Below are positions 16,490-29,189 of a DNA stretch of 29,718 nucleotides, piece by piece (within the stretch, counting starts at the first letter, position 1; every line of letters starts with the position of its first letter). A program made the position numbers and the translations under genes. This stretch comes from Deinococcus phoenicis (GTDB taxonomy: Bacteria; Deinococcota; Deinococci; Deinococcales; Deinococcaceae). The stretch is from the NCBI RefSeq assembly GCF_000599865.1, contig NZ_JHAC01000053.1:1-29718 (forward strand), written 5' to 3'. A model generated the notes under the pieces. The model made no database searches and had not been told where the DNA came from. It worked only from the letters and a program-made list of their open reading frames with translations.

Positions 16490-19269
16490 GGTCTTGCGTC
16501 CCTCCAGAGGACGGTGGGGTCGGTCACGGCGGCTTCCGGCCCGCCGGTAAACTCGAAGCGGTAGGTCAGGGTGGTCTCACCGGCATTCAGAAGACCCGAG
16601 AAGGTATTGCGGCCTTCTTTCAGCGACGCGCCCGGCGGCAGTGGATCTTGCAGCTCGAAGCCCGGCAGGACGGCGGAGGTGTTCAGGCGCAGCGTCACCA
16701 GATAGCCCTGGGGCGTGAACTGCACGGTCTTCTCGACCCGCAGGGGACCGGCGCTCAGCGTGGTGCGCCGGGTGACGGCGATGTCACCGCCGACCGGCGC
16801 AAGCGGGAAGTCCACGCCGGTCAGGCCACGCACCTGCACGGTGCGGGTGCCGCTCAGCCCGCCGTCCTGCGGGACGCTCAGGGGCACATAAGGCGTGGTG
16901 TTGGGGTCGAGGCGCAGCGCCTGTGGACCGAAGGGCACGTTCGGGAAGTGGTAGCGGCCCGAGGCGTCCGTCAGGGCCTGCCGGCCCCCGGCCAGCAGGA
17001 TGCGGGCGCGCTCGACGGGCGTGTCACCCGCGTCGAACAGGCCGTTGCGGTTGCGGTCCACGAAGACCGTGCCCAGGAGGTCGCCCAGCGGCGCGAAGCC
17101 CAGCAGGTTCAGGCGGGTGACGGCGGTCGCCACGTTGCTGGCAATGGCGCGCACATTTCCGCCCACCCCGTCGCCCGTGACTTCCACACGGTTGGTCAGG
17201 TCCCCCGCCGCTTCCGCCGTCACGCGGGTCTGGTACTTCACCTCGGTGGCCACGCCCGCCGGGAGGGTCCCGACGTTCCAGCGCAGGACGCCATTCACGA
17301 TCACCGGGTCGGCCAGCGGCTGTCCGGCCAGGGTGCTGGTGCCGGGCAGGTAGCTCAGGCCCCGGGCGGGCGTGTCGGTGACCACCGCGTTCTCGATGGC
17401 GGTCGTGGCCGAGAGATTCCGGATCTGGAGGGTGTACGTGAGGCGGTCACCGGGCGCGGCCTGCGCGCTGTCGACCTGCTTGCCGACCTGGAGCGCCGCG
17501 CTCCAGACGGGGCTGCCCACCTCGTTGCTGGGCAGGGGCGTGGGCAGTTCGGTGGAGATCAGGTTGAAGGTGTTCTTCAGGCTCTCCCCATCGACGGCGC
17601 GCTCACTGACCTTTGCCGTCACCGTGAAGGTGCGGGTCTCGCCGGGCGCGAGGGCCTCCAGCGTCCAGGTGACGACCTGAGCGCCGCTCTGGCCGCCCGC
17701 AATGCCGCCGCCGGAGGCCGTCACGAAGTCCACGTGCGCGGGCAGCGGGTCCTGGACGGTCACGCCGGTCAGCGGGCGGCTGTACGGGTTGCGGACCTTC
17801 AGGGTATAGGTGAGGGTCTCTCCCTGCGCGACGGGCCGCGTCGGCTCAGGCGAAACGGTCTTGAGGAGTTCGGGCAGGCCCGCTTCCACACCCTGCACCT
17901 GATCGCGGGTGGTGTTGCTGGTCTGGCGCGTGCCCGCCGCGGTGATCAGGGCTTCCAGCGCTCCGGGCTGCGCAGCGCTGTGGCACACGCGCACCTGCGT
18001 CATGCCGCCGGGGGCCAGCGCGACAGGCTGCGTCAGCGGCTGGCCGTCCGCACCAAAGAAGCTGGCCTGCCCGGCCCCCTGCGGGTAGGTCACGCTGAGC
18101 GTGAAGGTATCGCGCACGTCCCCGGTGTTTTTCAGCGTGTGGTCAAAGCACACGGGCTGCCCGACCACCGCGAAGGGCCGGGTCTGGAGGTCGGCGGGCG
18201 TGTTCTCGGCTGCCTCGGGATTGCCGTCCGGTCCCAGGGCGACGCCGGGCTGATAACGCACGTCCGCGCTGGCGCGGCCCTCGGCCTGCCAACGGTCCGT
18301 GCGGGCCGTCGCCACATTGAGAATCGTGCGGTTCTCGGCCTGCTCGGTGGCCTGCATGCGGAAGGTCAGGGTGACCGCCTCCCCCGGCGCGAGGCTCTCC
18401 ACCCGCACACGCACACCGCGCACCTGGGCCGGCTGCGCCGTTCCCCACGTCACGCCGTCGGCGGTGTACTCCAGGACACCGCGGCTGGCCCTGGCGCTGC
18501 CCGGCACGTAGACCAGCCCCTGCGCGGCCTGTTCGGCCAGGGGGTCGGTCAGGACCGCCTCACGGCTGGCCCCGCCCCCGGTATTGCGGGCGGTGACCGT
18601 CACGTTCGTCTCGTCGCCGGGACGCACCAGCACCGGGCTGAAGGTCTTGCCGACCTGCAAGGCGGGCGGCGCCCCGACATGCACGCGGCTGACGTTGTCC
18701 GCGTCCTGCTCGCCGCCCGCGCACCCCGCCACCAGATTCACGAACGCGTCCCCCTGCACGCCGCTGCCCGTCTGGGCCACCAGCAGCAGATCCGCGCGGC
18801 CTCCGGCGGGCAACTTCACGCTCTGAACGGTCGGCTCGCCCGCCTCGGGCGTCCCGTTGCCGTTGCTGTCGAGGACGACATGCAGGCCGGGGCTGAACGC
18901 ACTTCCGGCTACCGTCTGCGCCGTCAGAGGCACCGTGAAGGTGTCGTTGCCGGCGTTCACGACCGTGTAGCGGAAGACCGTTCCGTCGCCGGGCAACAGG
19001 TCGGCACTCTGGCCGGGGGCGCGAACCGTGCCGTTGGGCGACACGCTGACGGCGCAGACCGCCTGCACAACGGTGCGGATCACATTGGACACGACCGTCG
19101 ACGGCTCATCTGGCGTGGGCGGGACGAAGGTCGCGGCGGCCTGGTTGGTGATCTCGGTTCCGGCGGGGGTTGGGGCACTGGAGGTCGGAGCAGCGGTCGC
19201 TGGACCGGACAGGGCCAGCAGGCCGGACAGCAGCAGCAGGGAGGGAAACAGGCGGGGGGGGCGGTTCAA
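16486..19269 (-). CDS. Secreted multi-DUF11 protein with SdrD B-like domain
   Basis: A 927-aa exported protein. The signal peptide (1-27) is followed by an N-terminal module with the pattern ITNQAAATF...[11 protein letters not shown] (39-71) that also begins the 759-aa neighbour. DUF11-type repeats lie at about 205-325, 466-575 and 590-705, and a DUF11-like end at 835-910. At about 730-820 there is an SdrD B/carboxypeptidase-regulatory-like domain ([19 protein letters not shown] ... [14 protein letters not shown]). Two D-x-N-x-N-G loops (134-145 and 738-749) look able to bind calcium. The start is a TTG at 19269 with an AAGGAG site 7 nt upstream. The stop overlaps the barrel gene start. Confidence 0.85.
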
Positions 19270-19386
19270 GAAGGTGCTCCTTGGCTTGAAGAGGCGGTGC
19301 CCTCAAATGGGCGGCGGTGCAAAAAGAAGTCTGGTATTGATCCCGGTGCACCCCGGCCAGGAAAGGCGGGGCGCACCTGGGAAGGG

Positions 19387-21666
19387 CTACTTGACGGTCA
19401 GGCTGATGTCCAGGCGAAGGGTAGCCTTGGCAGGCAGGACGCCCGTCGTGTCGGTGGGCGTGCCCGAGCCGTACAGGCTGGTGACCTCGATGCTGGTGAC
19501 CGTGGTGCCCGCCGGGATGGTGATGGCGCCGCCGGTGCCCACCGCCGTCCAGGCGCCCCCGTTCAGCTTGTAGAACAGGTTGGCAGCGGTTGTGGGGGCC
19601 GCGCCGGTGTCGTAGGTCAGGCTCACGCTGGCCGTGACGGTGTCCGCCTTCGCGTAGCTGAAGGGGCTGGTGGCGGCGCTGTTGGGGTCCTTCAGGATGA
19701 ACTGCTTGACGTCGGTGTTGTAGCTGTTCTTGGCGAGAACGGCGTACTTGAGGGTGTCGCCGGGGAAAACATTTTTGGCGGCCTGCCCCGCAGCGTCCGT
19801 GGTGGCGTTGGCGTTGACGCCCTGGTACTTGTTGACAGTCAGGCTGCCCACCGCGCCGACGGTGATCTTGTCGTTGGTGTCCGTCAGTGTGATGGTGCTG
19901 TAGTTGGCCTTCGCCGTCTGCTGCACGGTCAGCGTCTGTCCGGCCTGTGCCCCGGCGGGCAGGGTCACGCTGGCCTGGATGTCTTTCAGTTCACCGTTGG
20001 CGGACACCGACGAGGTGGTGTAAGGCGTCACGGAGACGGTCGTGGTGCCGCCGCCCGGGAGCGGGACGGTGCGGCTGACGGGTGTGCCTGCCGTGATGCC
20101 GCTGCCCGAGTACACCACGGACACGACCTCATACGTCCCGTCGTACTTCTTCACGACCACGTACCCTTCGAGGGTGTACGTGTCGGCGTACTCGCCGGGG
20201 TTCACGATGTCCATCGGGAAGGTCACGGTGGCCGACGGGTTGGCGGACTTGGTCGGCGTGTCGCCCACCGTGCCGGGAGCGGCGACGCTGCCGTCCACGC
20301 TGTCCGCATCACCGAACTTCATGGCGGCGGGGTAGATGGTGTCCGTGGTGGTGCCGTTGGCCGTGATGCCCGCGTCGTTGCTGGAGTCCGCGCCGATCAG
20401 CACGGTGACGGGCACGGGGTTGATCGTGTCGGGGTCGGGGTAGGTGACGGTGACGGTGTAGCTGGCGCTGGGTGTGGTGCCCGTGGTGCCTGCGGGCAGC
20501 GTGACCGAGGGGTACTTGTTGCCGTCTGGGCCAGTGACCAGCGTGACGCCGGTGCCGCCGAAGCTGACCTTGACGTCACCGGGGAGCGTGAACGTGCCGT
20601 CCCCATTGTTGGTGCCGATGGGGTTCCCCGAGCTGTCGGTGGGGAACAGCAGCACCGTGTCGGCAGGCGAGGTGGGCGAGGACGTGACGACGTTGTTGAA
20701 CGTCACACTGTCGGCCGCCACAGTTTCGCTGTCCGACCTGGGGTAGGCCTTCTGCACGTCCCCGGCGACATCGGGCAGGATCGGCGTGTTGGGATTGTTC
20801 GGGTCGGTGTAGACGGGCGTGGTCCCAGGGGTCACGGTCACGCCGGGCGGCGTGGTGGGCGGTGTGGTCGGTGGCGTGACTTTGGGCGGCGCCGTGTCGA
20901 CCGTCGGGCTGTAGACCGTGACCTGGTTGTACTGGAGATACAGACTGCTGGCCGTTTCCGTCTGGTTGGGGTTGGTCTTGCTGACCGCGTCGAACACCTG
21001 GCCGGTACCGACGGGCGTGGCGCCAACCTTGGTCCCGGGCGCCACATCTGGAACCACGTAGACCATGAAGAAGTTCTGGAGGCCCGTGTTGGTCTCCACA
21101 ACTTTGTCGGTCAAGGGATCGTCCCCCTGGGGTTTGACCGTCAGGGTGTTGTTGGCAATCTCCTTGGCGATGTTCAGGGGGTCGCTCAGTTCGGCTCCGG
21201 TGATCTTGCCGTCGTTGTTGGGGTCAACCGGGGCGCTGCTGTAGAACTTGATGGTGCCGATGCCGCCCGTTTGCTGACTGCCCAGCGTGATGGTCTGGGT
21301 GCTGTTGCCGTTGTTGACTGCCACATACTCGAAGGACGCGACCTGACCGGCCACCACTTCCTTCTGGTACGCCGCCGGGGCACCGGCCAGCGTGCTGGTG
21401 GTCGCGCTGTCGCCGCCCGTGGTGTAGGTGAGGTTGAAGGCGGCCTTGGCCTGCACCGTCGTGGTGACAATGTTGGAAGTCACGCTGCCGCTGGTGTTGC
21501 CGGGCGTCCCCGTGGGGTCCTCGTAGGTGGCGATGGCCTGGTTGCTGATGACGGTGTCCGCGTTGGTGCCCTTGTTGGGGTCAACGGTTACGGATGGTGG
21601 TCCTGCCAGAGCCGTTCCGGCGGCCAGCGCGGCCATCAGGCCCAGAATCCTGCTGCTTACTTTCAT
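19387..21666 (-). CDS. Secreted Thr-rich surface protein with EF-hand-like loop
   Basis: A 759-aa exported protein. The signal peptide is 1-21 (cut near ALA-GPP). Residues 33-75 carry the same NQA-AT-SN-VQA module as the 927-aa protein. At 148-159 there is a full 12-residue EF-hand-type loop, DPNNDGKITGAE, with acidic or Asn residues at positions 1, 3, 5 and 12 and Gly at 6. A PPTTPPTTPP linker near 275-290 divides the protein. The rest is Thr/Val/Gly-rich and beta-like, with a DUF11-like section near the C-terminus (SLTVNKYQGVN...FPGDTLKYAVLAKNSYN). No cysteine or membrane anchor is evident. The ATG has an AAGGAG site 5 nt upstream. It lies 117 bp before the 927-aa gene and 54 bp after the first operon gene. 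Confidence 0.85.
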   Translation of the reverse strand: MKVSSRILGLMAALAAGTALAGPPSVTVDPNKGTNADTVISNQAIATYEDPTGTPGNTSGSVTSNIVTTTVQAKAAFNLTYTTGGDSATTSTLAGAPAAYQKEVVAGQVASFEYVAVNNGNSTQTITLGSQQTGGIGTIKFYSSAPVDPNNDGKITGAELSDPLNIAKEIANNTLTVKPQGDDPLTDKVVETNTGLQNFFMVYVVPDVAPGTKVGATPVGTGQVFDAVSKTNPNQTETASSLYLQYNQVTVYSPTVDTAPPKVTPPTTPPTTPPGVTVTPGTTPVYTDPNNPNTPILPDVAGDVQKAYPRSDSETVAADSVTFNNVVTSSPTSPADTVLLFPTDSSGNPIGTNNGDGTFTLPGDVKVSFGGTGVTLVTGPDGNKYPSVTLPAGTTGTTPSASYTVTVTYPDPDTINPVPVTVLIGADSSNDAGITANGTTTDTIYPAAMKFGDADSVDGSVAAPGTVGDTPTKSANPSATVTFPMDIVNPGEYADTYTLEGYVVVKKYDGTYEVVSVVYSGSGITAGTPVSRTVPLPGGGTTTVSVTPYTTSSVSANGELKDIQASVTLPAGAQAGQTLTVQQTAKANYSTITLTDTNDKITVGAVGSLTVNKYQGVNANATTDAAGQAAKNVFPGDTLKYAVLAKNSYNTDVKQFILKDPNSAATSPFSYAKADTVTASVSLTYDTGAAPTTAANLFYKLNGGAWTAVGTGGAITIPAGTTVTSIEVTSLYGSGTPTDTTGVLPAKATLRLDISLTVK

Positions 21667-21720
21667 GCATGCTCCTTCGGTTTGCTTCGGGCCTCGGGGT
21701 GCCCTGGGCGGCGTGGGGGA

Positions 21721-22218
21721 CTACCTGACCTGAACGCGGAAGCCGAGTTTCTGCTCGGCCCCGGCGGGCAGCGTGGCGATGGTCCAGCGGACAGCCTGGT
21801 ACTCGTTCGGCCTGACCTCGACCTCACGGGTCACGCTCCTGCCGTTCTCGGTGACCGTGACGGTCCTTTTGAGGGGGGCGGGCGCGAAGGTCTTGCCGCC
21901 GTCGATGGAGTACTCGGGCCGCACACCCTGGGGCAGGGCGCCGTCGGGGGCGAGGTAGACGGTGCTGGCAGGGACAGGCAGCTTCAAGGCGACGTTCACC
22001 AGAGCGTGACCTGACGTGTTGCGAGCGGTCACGGCCTGGACCAGAACGTCGCCGGGGCGCACGCTCCCAGGCAGGGGCAACCGCTGTTCGGTGACCTTGC
22101 CGTTTTCGGTGACGGTCCGCACCACAGCCTGGGTTAGGCTGACCATCAGCGGCGGCGCACCCTGTGCAAGGCCCATGCCGGGCAGGACAAGCAGCAGGAG
22201 GGATGTCGGGGGCTTCAT
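21721..22218 (-). CDS. Small secreted DUF11-like protein, first gene of surface operon
   Basis: A 165-aa exported protein with a signal peptide ([20 protein letters not shown]). The remaining 145 residues look like a single DUF11-type beta-sandwich: [31 protein letters not shown], a YSIDGGKTF strand, and the terminal [20 protein letters not shown], which parallels the closing strand of the large operon proteins. The start at 22218 is fixed by an AAGGAG site 5 nt upstream and by the signal peptide; the open frame continues upstream to 22284 through an inverted repeat and is probably not translated. The role is unknown; it may be a small partner or subunit of the larger repeat proteins. Confidence 0.83.
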   Translation of the reverse strand: MKPPTSLLLLVLPGMGLAQGAPPLMVSLTQAVVRTVTENGKVTEQRLPLPGSVRPGDVLVQAVTARNTSGHALVNVALKLPVPASTVYLAPDGALPQGVRPEYSIDGGKTFAPAPLKRTVTVTENGRSVTREVEVRPNEYQAVRWTIATLPAGAEQKLGFRVQVR

Positions 22219-22269
22219 GGCAGCTCCTTCAGGGAGGGCAGGACTTTTACACGGGGTGGCAAACGAAAG

Positions 22270-22318
22270 GCGACCGACGAACATGCTCCCCTGACGGGTT
22301 CACGGTTTCGTCGGTCGC
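22270..22318. repeat. 12-bp-arm inverted repeat upstream of the surface operon
   Basis: GCGACCGACGAA (22270-22281) and TTCGTCGGTCGC (22307-22318) are perfect inverted repeats around 25 nt. It lies 52 bp before the start of the first surface gene. On the minus strand the second arm is followed by CTTTCGTTT, so an attenuator hairpin in the leader or an operator are both possible. Confidence 0.7.
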
Positions 22319-22463
22319 ACCACTGGCTCCACGGGCGGCAGGTGCCCGAGTAAGCCGCACGCTTCATCACCCCGGAACAGCCGCAAAGTAATAAGGGAAA
22401 CATAACGGAAGTCTTACAGTCTTCTCAGACTGGCTCATGAAGTCCTCAGCAAACACGGCGGGC

Positions 22464-22725
22464 GGCCTCGGCAGGAGGCGGAAGCCGAGCCGAGGGTCGG
22501 ACCGAAGCAGCCAGCAACAGCAGCCGCGGCACCCTCACCTGCCGGGTGCTTTCAGGCCAGGAAGCGCCGGAGTACCGCCCAGAGGCGGAGCCGGTCTGGC
22601 CGAAAGGAGCTGGGGCCAACCAGGCACCAGCCGCAGCAACGTCGGAGGGCTGTGAAAACGGGCCGTGGGAATGAGAAAAGGAACTGGGCCGAACCGCTGC
22701 CTTCTCTTCCCTGAGCGGCCCAGGG
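22464..22725. other. Gene-free stretch with a chain of GC-rich hairpins
   Basis: No convincing gene is seen between 22319 and 22793. Inverted repeats are dense: CAGTCT/AGACTG (22417-22432), CTCGGC/GCCGAG (22467-22489), GCACCC/GGGTGC (22529-22549), a compound stem GGCCAG-CCGG-CCGCC / GGCGG-CCGG-CTGGCC (22555-22601), GCTGG-G-GCC / GGC-A-CCAGC (22609-22631) and CTGGGCCG/CGGCCCAG (22684-22723). ACCCTC at 22531-22536 can alternatively pair with GAGGGT at 22492-22497. This could be a structured RNA or a long leader, but high GC makes some chance pairing expected. I compared it from memory with RNase P, tmRNA, SRP, cobalamin and other riboswitches without a match. Confidence 0.35.
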
Positions 22726-22793
22726 CTGGAGCCGTTGGTAGGTCACAAACCCGCACCCTGATCCGCGCCATGCTGACCGCACGGAGGTCCTTT

Positions 22794-24008
<1,215 letters not shown>

Positions 24009-24013
24009 CGGGC

Positions 24014-24069
24014 GGCCGTCAGCAGAGAGAGCCAACGCTTATGCGGAAGCTCCCTCTTTGCTGACGGCC
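24014..24069. repeat. Long imperfect hairpin behind the VWA gene
   Basis: GGCCGTCAGCA (24014-24024) pairs perfectly with TGCTGACGGCC (24059-24069), and pairing continues imperfectly inward (AGAG and AGC with GCT and CTCT). There is no T-run on either side, so it is not a standard terminator; it may stabilise the VWA mRNA 3' end. Confidence 0.7.
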
Positions 24070-24076
24070 AAAAGCT

Positions 24077-24241
24077 CAGGACTTACGCGAAATGGGCTTC
24101 TCGGCCGCAGAGGGGAGGTGCCGTTTCCGGCGCTGAGACGGCGTTACCGTCTACCCCCCTCCCAGTCTCCTCCGCAAGGGGGAGGAGCAACAACGTCCTC
24201 TCCTCTCACACGCCCTCGTCTTTTGAATCACGTAAGTCCTG
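24077..24241. mobile_element. MITE-like non-autonomous element, 165 bp
   Basis: Terminal inverted repeats CAGGACTTACG (24077-24087) and CGTAAGTCCTG (24231-24241) match perfectly over 11 bp, and over 13 of 14 if extended. Both ends are flanked by AGCT (24073-24076 and 24242-24245), which could be a 4-bp target duplication; since AGCT is a palindrome it could equally extend the repeat. There is no transposase ORF inside. The interior has two small hairpins: AGACGG/CCGTCT, and CTCCTCC/GGAGGAG. It lies between the VWA gene and dinB. The transposon family supplying the transposase is not identified. Confidence 0.72.
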
Positions 24242-24254
24242 AGCTGACAGCGTC

Positions 24255-24710
24255 CTACCCCAGCTTCACAAACATCGGCGGCTTCACCCCCACCATGCGA
24301 GCCATCATCCACACCTGGCCCTTGTGGTGGGCCTCGTGCTGAATCAGGAAGTCGAGGAGGGCGGCGACGGGCATCTCGCGTCCGAAGGCCTGAACGTGGC
24401 GGCCCAGGTCTTCCTCGTTCAAGGCCCGGAGGGCAAGCAGAGCGTTCTCGGTGCTTTCCTGGAGGCGGCTGCGGGCACTGGGCAGGTCGGCACTGCCGCT
24501 CACGTCCAGAAGGGGGGCCGGGGCCTCTTCGCCGAGCATCCCCAGCAGCCGCTGACTGCTGCCGGCCAGATGGTCCGCGATCCCGATCAAGCTCATCCCG
24601 CCTTCCCAGGCGGCAAAGGTGCCCTGTTCGTCGGGCAGCAGTTCATAGCACGCGATCAGCGCGGCGCGGTGCATCCGGAAAACGTCCGCATAACGGGCGA
24701 CAGCGTTCAT
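24255..24710 (-). CDS. DinB/YfiT-family putative metal-dependent protein
   Basis: A 151-aa four-helix-bundle protein of the DinB/DUF664 superfamily, many members of which are metal-dependent thiol S-transferases or DNA-damage-inducible proteins; it is unrelated to DNA polymerase IV. The three presumed metal histidines are His47 (IADHLAGSSQRLLG), His125 and His129 (LIQHEAHHKGQVWMM). Deinococcus genomes are rich in this family. The ATG at 24710 is chosen because TATGCT (24718-24723) lies 7 nt upstream with no ribosome site, a leaderless layout; the in-frame ATG at 24737 would need transcription from further upstream. The promoter is inside a 14-bp perfect inverted repeat. Confidence 0.88.
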   Translation of the reverse strand: MNAVARYADVFRMHRAALIACYELLPDEQGTFAAWEGGMSLIGIADHLAGSSQRLLGMLGEEAPAPLLDVSGSADLPSARSRLQESTENALLALRALNEEDLGRHVQAFGREMPVAALLDFLIQHEAHHKGQVWMMARMVGVKPPMFVKLG

Positions 24711-24742
24711 GGGCCACAGCATAGAGCCGTGGCCCATGAACG
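24704..24742. promoter_or_regulatory. 14-bp inverted repeat embracing the dinB-family promoter
   Basis: CGTTCATGGGCCAC (24704-24717) and GTGGCCCATGAACG (24729-24742) are perfect inverted repeats around 11 nt that contain the minus-strand -10 box TATGCT. One arm includes the start codon. The position suits a dimeric repressor, or an RNA hairpin; no regulator gene is adjacent. Confidence 0.65.
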
Positions 24743-24846
24743 GAGGGGCGGTCCCTCTCCCCTTTCCCCTTGCCGAATTCCCTTTGCTTATTCGCCTTTA
24801 TCCGGTTCCCACGGAGGCCGAGGCTGGAGCGGGGTACGGTGCAGCC

Positions 24847-25266
24847 ATGCCGACACTCAACGACATCATGACCCGGGAGATCTTTGCCGTGGACCCGCAG
24901 GCCACCCTCAAGGAAGTCGCCACGCTGATGCGCGAGCAGGACATCGGCTCGGTGCTGGTCATGGAAGGCGAGCAGCTGCGGGGGCTGATCACCGACCGCG
25001 ACATCGTGATCCGGGCGGTGGCGTATGGGCACGATTTCGGCACCCCCGTCACCGACTACACCACCGGGGACGTCTTCACGGTGGACGTGAATACCAGCAT
25101 CGAGGACGCCGCCCAGGCGATGGGGGACCGCCAGTTGCGCCGTCTGCCCGTGACCGAGGAGGGCCGGGTGGTCGGTATCGTCAGCCTGGGTGACCTGGCA
25201 GTCCGCACCGTGGGCGGGGCCGATGAGGAGGCGCTTCAGGGCGTCAGCCAGCCGACCACGCTCTGA
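24847..25266 (+). CDS. CBS-domain pair protein
   Basis: A 139-aa protein made almost only of two CBS motifs (about 8-60 and 72-125), a Bateman module that binds adenosyl compounds. Characteristic blocks are DIMTREIFAVDPQATLKEVATLM, GLITDRDIVIRAV, the second-repeat counterpart TSIEDAAQAMGDRQLRRLPV, and GIVSLGDLAV. It resembles stand-alone regulators such as Mycobacterium HRP1. The partner and ligand are unknown. TACGGT (24835-24840) lies 6 nt before the ATG with no ribosome site, so leaderless translation is likely; the open frame further upstream overlaps the inverted repeat and has no family similarity. A bidirectional terminator follows. Confidence 0.93.
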   Translation: MPTLNDIMTREIFAVDPQATLKEVATLMREQDIGSVLVMEGEQLRGLITDRDIVIRAVAYGHDFGTPVTDYTTGDVFTVDVNTSIEDAAQAMGDRQLRRLPVTEEGRVVGIVSLGDLAVRTVGGADEEALQGVSQPTTL

Positions 25267-25274
25267 GAAACACG

Positions 25275-25320
25275 CACGACAAAGGCCCGCCCGGATATCT
25301 TCCAGCGGGCCTTTGTCGTG
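25275..25320. terminator. Bidirectional terminator between CBS gene and dnaJ
   Basis: A perfect 16-bp stem, CACGACAAAGGCCCGC (25275-25290) with its complement at 25305-25320, has a 14-nt loop. The AAAGGCCCGC/GCGGGCCTTT core gives a T-containing descending arm in both directions, serving both convergent genes. Confidence 0.85.
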
Positions 25321-25337
25321 GGTGGTGTTCTGGAGTC

Positions 25338-26264
<927 letters not shown>

Positions 26265-26282
26265 GGTTGCTCCTTTGGAGCA

Positions 26283-26335
26283 GGTGTCAGGGATGAGGCG
26301 TCCGGGTTCACGCCTGACGCCTCATCCCTGACGCC
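26283..26335. repeat. Long inverted repeat between grpE and dnaJ
   Basis: The arms 26283-26302 and 26316-26335 form a 20-bp stem with one G-T pair (17 bp perfect, GTCAGGGATGAGGCGTC) and a 13-nt loop. No T-run follows, so it is probably not a terminator but an mRNA-stability or dispersed-repeat element. Minus-strand GGCGTCAGG is repeated 14 nt apart inside it. Confidence 0.8.
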
Positions 26336-26338
26336 TTC

Positions 26339-26977
<639 letters not shown>

Positions 26978-27028
26978 GGGGTGGCCTCGCCTTCTGAACA
27001 TCTGTTGAGGATAGGGGCTTGAAGAGAG

Positions 27029-27060
27029 GGGGAGAGGGGGCGCGTGGCCGTCCTCTCCCC
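27029..27060. repeat. Hairpin between dnaK and grpE
   Basis: GGGGAGAGG (27029-27037) and CCTCTCCCC (27052-27060) pair perfectly around 14 nt, 22 bp behind the dnaK stop. There is no T-run, so it may pause polymerase or protect the dnaK 3' end and set the dnaK:grpE ratio. Confidence 0.6.
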
Positions 27061-27081
27061 GGATGGTGTGCAGGTCGGCGC

Positions 27082-28962
<1,881 letters not shown>

Positions 28963-29025
28963 GTTTGACTCCTTGAATGATGGGGATGCTGCGCCCTTAC
29001 GGGGAACAGTTCTGAAACTGACCAC

Positions 29026-29054
29026 AGCATAAGCCCACAGTTCCCAGGAGTCAA
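29026..29054 (-). promoter_or_regulatory. sigma70 promoter of the dnaK operon
   Basis: Minus-strand TTGACT (29049-29054), a 17-nt spacer and TATGCT (29026-29031) make a near-consensus promoter. It gives a 5' UTR of roughly 57 nt ending at the AAGGAG ribosome site. Confidence 0.88.
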
Positions 29055-29058
29055 TAGA

Positions 29059-29079
29059 CTTGAGTGCATGTCGCTCAAG
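29059..29079. promoter_or_regulatory. HAIR-like HspR operator
   Basis: CTTGAGT-N7-GCTCAAG at 29059-29079 matches the HAIR consensus CTTGAGT-N7-ACTCAAG at 13 of 14 positions, and the palindrome extends by one more pair on each side. It starts 5 bp upstream of the dnaK -35 box. HspR is known to repress chaperone and protease genes in Deinococcus radiodurans. The site is between divergent dnaK and ftsH and could serve both. Confidence 0.85.
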
Positions 29080-29189
29080 TTTAAGATTGGGTCAAGGCGC
29101 GGGCCGGAAGGGGACCCGGGACGGCCCGGCGCGCCCACAACGCCACCGGAGTTCCAGAGTTTCCCGCCCGGCCGGACATACACTGGGGC

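Noticed and set aside
16648..22014. A 1788-aa plus-strand ORF.
   Set aside because: It spans three real minus-strand genes and their spacers antisense; the composition (Gly, Arg, His, Gln) is typical for an antisense frame.
22437..22655. A possible 72-aa gene in the hairpin-rich stretch.
   Set aside because: No ribosome site, no -10 box at 5-7 nt, and low-complexity Arg/Gly/Ser composition.
22464..22725. RNase P RNA, tmRNA, SRP RNA or a known riboswitch.
   Set aside because: Their conserved cores (for example GAGGAAAGUC of RNase P) were not found on either strand.
24014..24069. Rho-independent terminator of the VWA gene.
   Set aside because: The stem is strong but followed by AAAAGC on the plus strand and GCCCGC on the minus strand; no T-run.
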